A stretch of 55,716 bases of DNA, from NCBI GenBank assembly GCA_025060455.1, contig JANXBY010000058.1:1-55716 (forward strand). The letters run 5' to 3'. A program made the translations under genes and the position numbers. The notes beneath the pieces were generated by a model that was given only the letters and a program-made list of their open reading frames with translations, was not told the DNA's origin and did no database searches. The stretch's first letter is position 1, and each line of letters begins with the position of its first letter. The stretch is from Armatimonadota bacterium. GTDB lineage: Bacteria; Sysuimicrobiota; Sysuimicrobiia; Sysuimicrobiales; Sysuimicrobiaceae. Of this stretch, positions 54,257-55,716 are shown in pieces.

Positions 54257-55716
54257 GTGAGCTACTCCCTGTCCAGGTGCGGGGCCGGGGTAGCCTCCGG
54301 GGTCCTCCTGGCTTTGAGTTTCCCTCACCCGGGCTGGTGGCCCCTTGCGTGGTTCGCCCTCGTGCCCCTGCTGCTTGCCCTACGCGGCCTGCCGCCGTCC
54401 AGGGCTGGGGGCGTGAGTTTCGCCTTCGGGCTGGGCTTCTACGGCCTCCTGCTCACGTGGCTGAACCGCCTGGGCGTCCCTGCATACCTGACCGTCGTGG
54501 CGGTGAGCGCCGCGTACTCGGCCGCGTTCGGTGTCCTCCTGTCCGCAGCATCCCGGGGCCGGGGCGACGGCCGGTTCCTCGTGGCCACCTGTCTTGCCTG
54601 GACCACCGTGGAGTGGCTCCGCGGGCTGGGAACCGCCTCCTTCCCCTGGGGGCTTGTGGGCTACTCGCAGTGGACCAACCTCCCGATCCTACAGCTCGCT
54701 TCCGTGGGCGGGGTGTACCTCGTCTCCGCCACGGTGGTGGCCGCCAACGCAGGGCTTGCGCTCCTCCTGCTGCGCAGGCCGCTCGGTGTGCTACCGCTTG
54801 TGCTGGTCGCGGTGGCGTGGAGCTGGGGAGAAGGACGGCTGACTTCCCAAAGCCCGGGCAGTGGCCCGCTCCTGCAGGTGGCGGCGGTTCAGCCCAACCT
54901 GGTGCAGCAGCGGAAGCTCGACCCAGACCACGCCTCCCTGACCCGTCAGACGCTGCTGGGGCTCACTGCGGAGGCGGTGCGCGCGGGGGCGCAGCTGGTG
55001 GTCTGGCCGGAGCACTACTGGCCGGACCCGCTGCTCCGCGGAGGCCGGCTGGACCCCGTGATCGGGAGAGCGGTCCCTGAAGGGGTGGCGCTGCTGGCCA
55101 CGGGGGAGATCGATGGGCACTGGAATTCTGCGTTGATGGTCGAGCGGGGGAGCGTGGTGGGCCGGCACGACAAGGTCCGGCTGGTGCCCCTGGGCGAGTG
55201 GTGGGCAGACCCCGGACCGGGCTACACGCCGGTGGACGCGCCCGGCGGACCTGCGGGGGTCCTGCTGTGCTACGAAGTGGTCTACCCGCAGGCCGCCCGA
55301 GCCCTGGTCCTCCGCGGGGCCCGCTACTTGATTCACTCGTCGGAAGAGGGCTGGTTCGGAGAGTCTGCGGGGCCCGTGCAGCACCTGGGCTTCGCGGTGG
55401 TGCGGGCGGTGGAACTGGGCCGGGACGTGGTGCGGGCGGCCAGCATCGGGATCTCCGGGATCATCGACCGCACGGGTCGCCTCCAGGCGCAGCTCCCGCA
55501 GGTGACGCAGGGGTGGGTCGCCGGTCGCATCGAGCCCCTATCGGATCTCACGCCCTACGCCCGGTGGGGAGACCAGTGGGTGTGGGCGGCTGCGGTGGTG
55601 CTGGGGGGGATGGGCTTCCCCGCCGTACTCCCATGGATGCGCCGGGAGGTGGTGGTGCCGTTCTTGCTCCCCGCGGCGGCCGTGGCCTTGGGACGGCTCT
55701 TCGGACTCGGCCCGTT
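54257..55716 (+). CDS. lnt: Apolipoprotein N-acyltransferase Lnt, 3' end beyond the window
   Basis: An open frame runs without a stop from at least 54176 to the last base, so the gene is truncated by the window edge. The N-terminal half has several membrane helices (GVLLALSFPHPGWWPLAWFALVPLLLALRG and later ones). The nitrilase-type catalytic domain then shows the full triad: Glu in VVWPEHYWPD, Lys in RHDKVRLVPLGEWW and Cys in VLLCYEVVYP. HSSEEGWFGESAGPVQHL is also typical. Lnt N-acylates lipoproteins at the outer face of the inner membrane. GTG 54257 fits the usual N-terminal length; GTG 54176, 7 bases after TACAGT, would be a leaderless alternative. Confidence 0.93.
   Translation, partial: MSYSLSRCGAGVASGVLLALSFPHPGWWPLAWFALVPLLLALRGLPPSRAGGVSFAFGLGFYGLLLTWLNRLGVPAYLTVVAVSAAYSAAFGVLLSAASRGRGDGRFLVATCLAWTTVEWLRGLGTASFPWGLVGYSQWTNLPILQLASVGGVYLVSATVVAANAGLALLLLRRPLGVLPLVLVAVAWSWGEGRLTSQSPGSGPLLQVAAVQPNLVQQRKLDPDHASLTRQTLLGLTAEAVRAGAQLVVWPEHYWPDPLLRGGRLDPVIGRAVPEGVALLATGEIDGHWNSALMVERGSVVGRHDKVRLVPLGEWWADPGPGYTPVDAPGGPAGVLLCYEVVYPQAARALVLRGARYLIHSSEEGWFGESAGPVQHLGFAVVRAVELGRDVVRAASIGISGIIDRTGRLQAQLPQVTQGWVAGRIEPLSDLTPYARWGDQWVWAAAVVLGGMGFPAVLPWMRREVVVPFLLPAAAVALGRLFGLGP

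Noticed and set aside
54277-55080. Plus-strand open frame of 267 codons near the right end
   Set aside because: It is a frame-shifted shadow of lnt, whose real frame is open to the window edge and carries the full catalytic triad.

Overview
The window is about 55.7 kb of very GC-rich bacterial chromosome, densely packed with genes. It carries housekeeping genes and no mobile elements, CRISPR arrays, rRNA or recognisable tRNA genes. The block fsa - rho - M23 peptidase - DUF1385 - prfA - prmC - sua5 - rpiB - glyA - upp - dCMP deaminase follows a gene order known from Firmicutes and related deep-branching Gram-positive-type lineages. Sporulation genes that often sit in that block are absent. Several points fit a thermophilic or otherwise stressed free-living bacterium: an HspR-headed chaperone operon, a cyclic 2,3-diphosphoglycerate synthetase-like protein, glucosyl-3-phosphoglycerate synthase and high GC. 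The sequence does not fix the phylum; lineages such as Sysuimicrobiota/Armatimonadota or thermophilic Firmicutes classes are possible. GTG starts, 4-base GTGA/ATGA overlaps and probable leaderless starts are common.

Layout. (1) 1-9.4 kb: an SDH-type membrane protease diverges from a PRC-barrel/BON protein, followed by the heat-shock operon hspR-hsp20-dnaK-grpE-dnaJ-clpB with a promoter/operator ahead of hspR. (2) 9.5-12.7 kb, minus strand: arsR, arsM, purE, purK and a small zincin metalloprotease; arsR and arsM are each preceded by a copy of the same dyad. (3) 12.7-18.4 kb, minus strand: gpgS (fused to two universal-stress domains), a GH63-type glycosidase, an MscS channel and glgC. These look like one operon for making, hydrolysing and releasing a glucosylglycerate-type solute. 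(4) 18.5-23.2 kb: sugar-phosphate isomerase, a stand-alone sugar ABC ATPase, a slipin, a ROK sugar kinase and a macro-domain protein. (5) 23.2-30.0 kb, minus strand: one seven-gene operon accD-accA-accB-accC-pdhA-pdhB-pdhC that joins acetyl-CoA formation to its carboxylation. (6) 30.1-38.0 kb: a secreted protein of unknown function, HtrA protease, the cyclic-DPG synthetase-like GTPase, argS, a leaderless coiled-coil protein, an SLH/BsuPI surface protein and an FSA-type transaldolase. (7) 38.0-47.2 kb: the rho-to-dCMP deaminase block. (8) 47.3-51.6 kb: a phosphate-starvation module with a four-repeat Pho-box-like array, a Tat-exported PhoX phosphatase and a PhoP/PhoR-like two-component pair. 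(9) 51.6-55.7 kb: a fluoride riboswitch with its terminator controls crcB; convergent to it lies an MFS transporter fused to DUF190, then an unrecognised gene, and a 3'-truncated lnt runs off the window.

The most interesting material is the solute operon with its USP-GpgS fusion, the fluoride module with the MFS-DUF190 fusion, the Pho regulon array, the paired arsR/arsM operators and the recurring -10-box-to-start-codon spacing that suggests leaderless transcripts.
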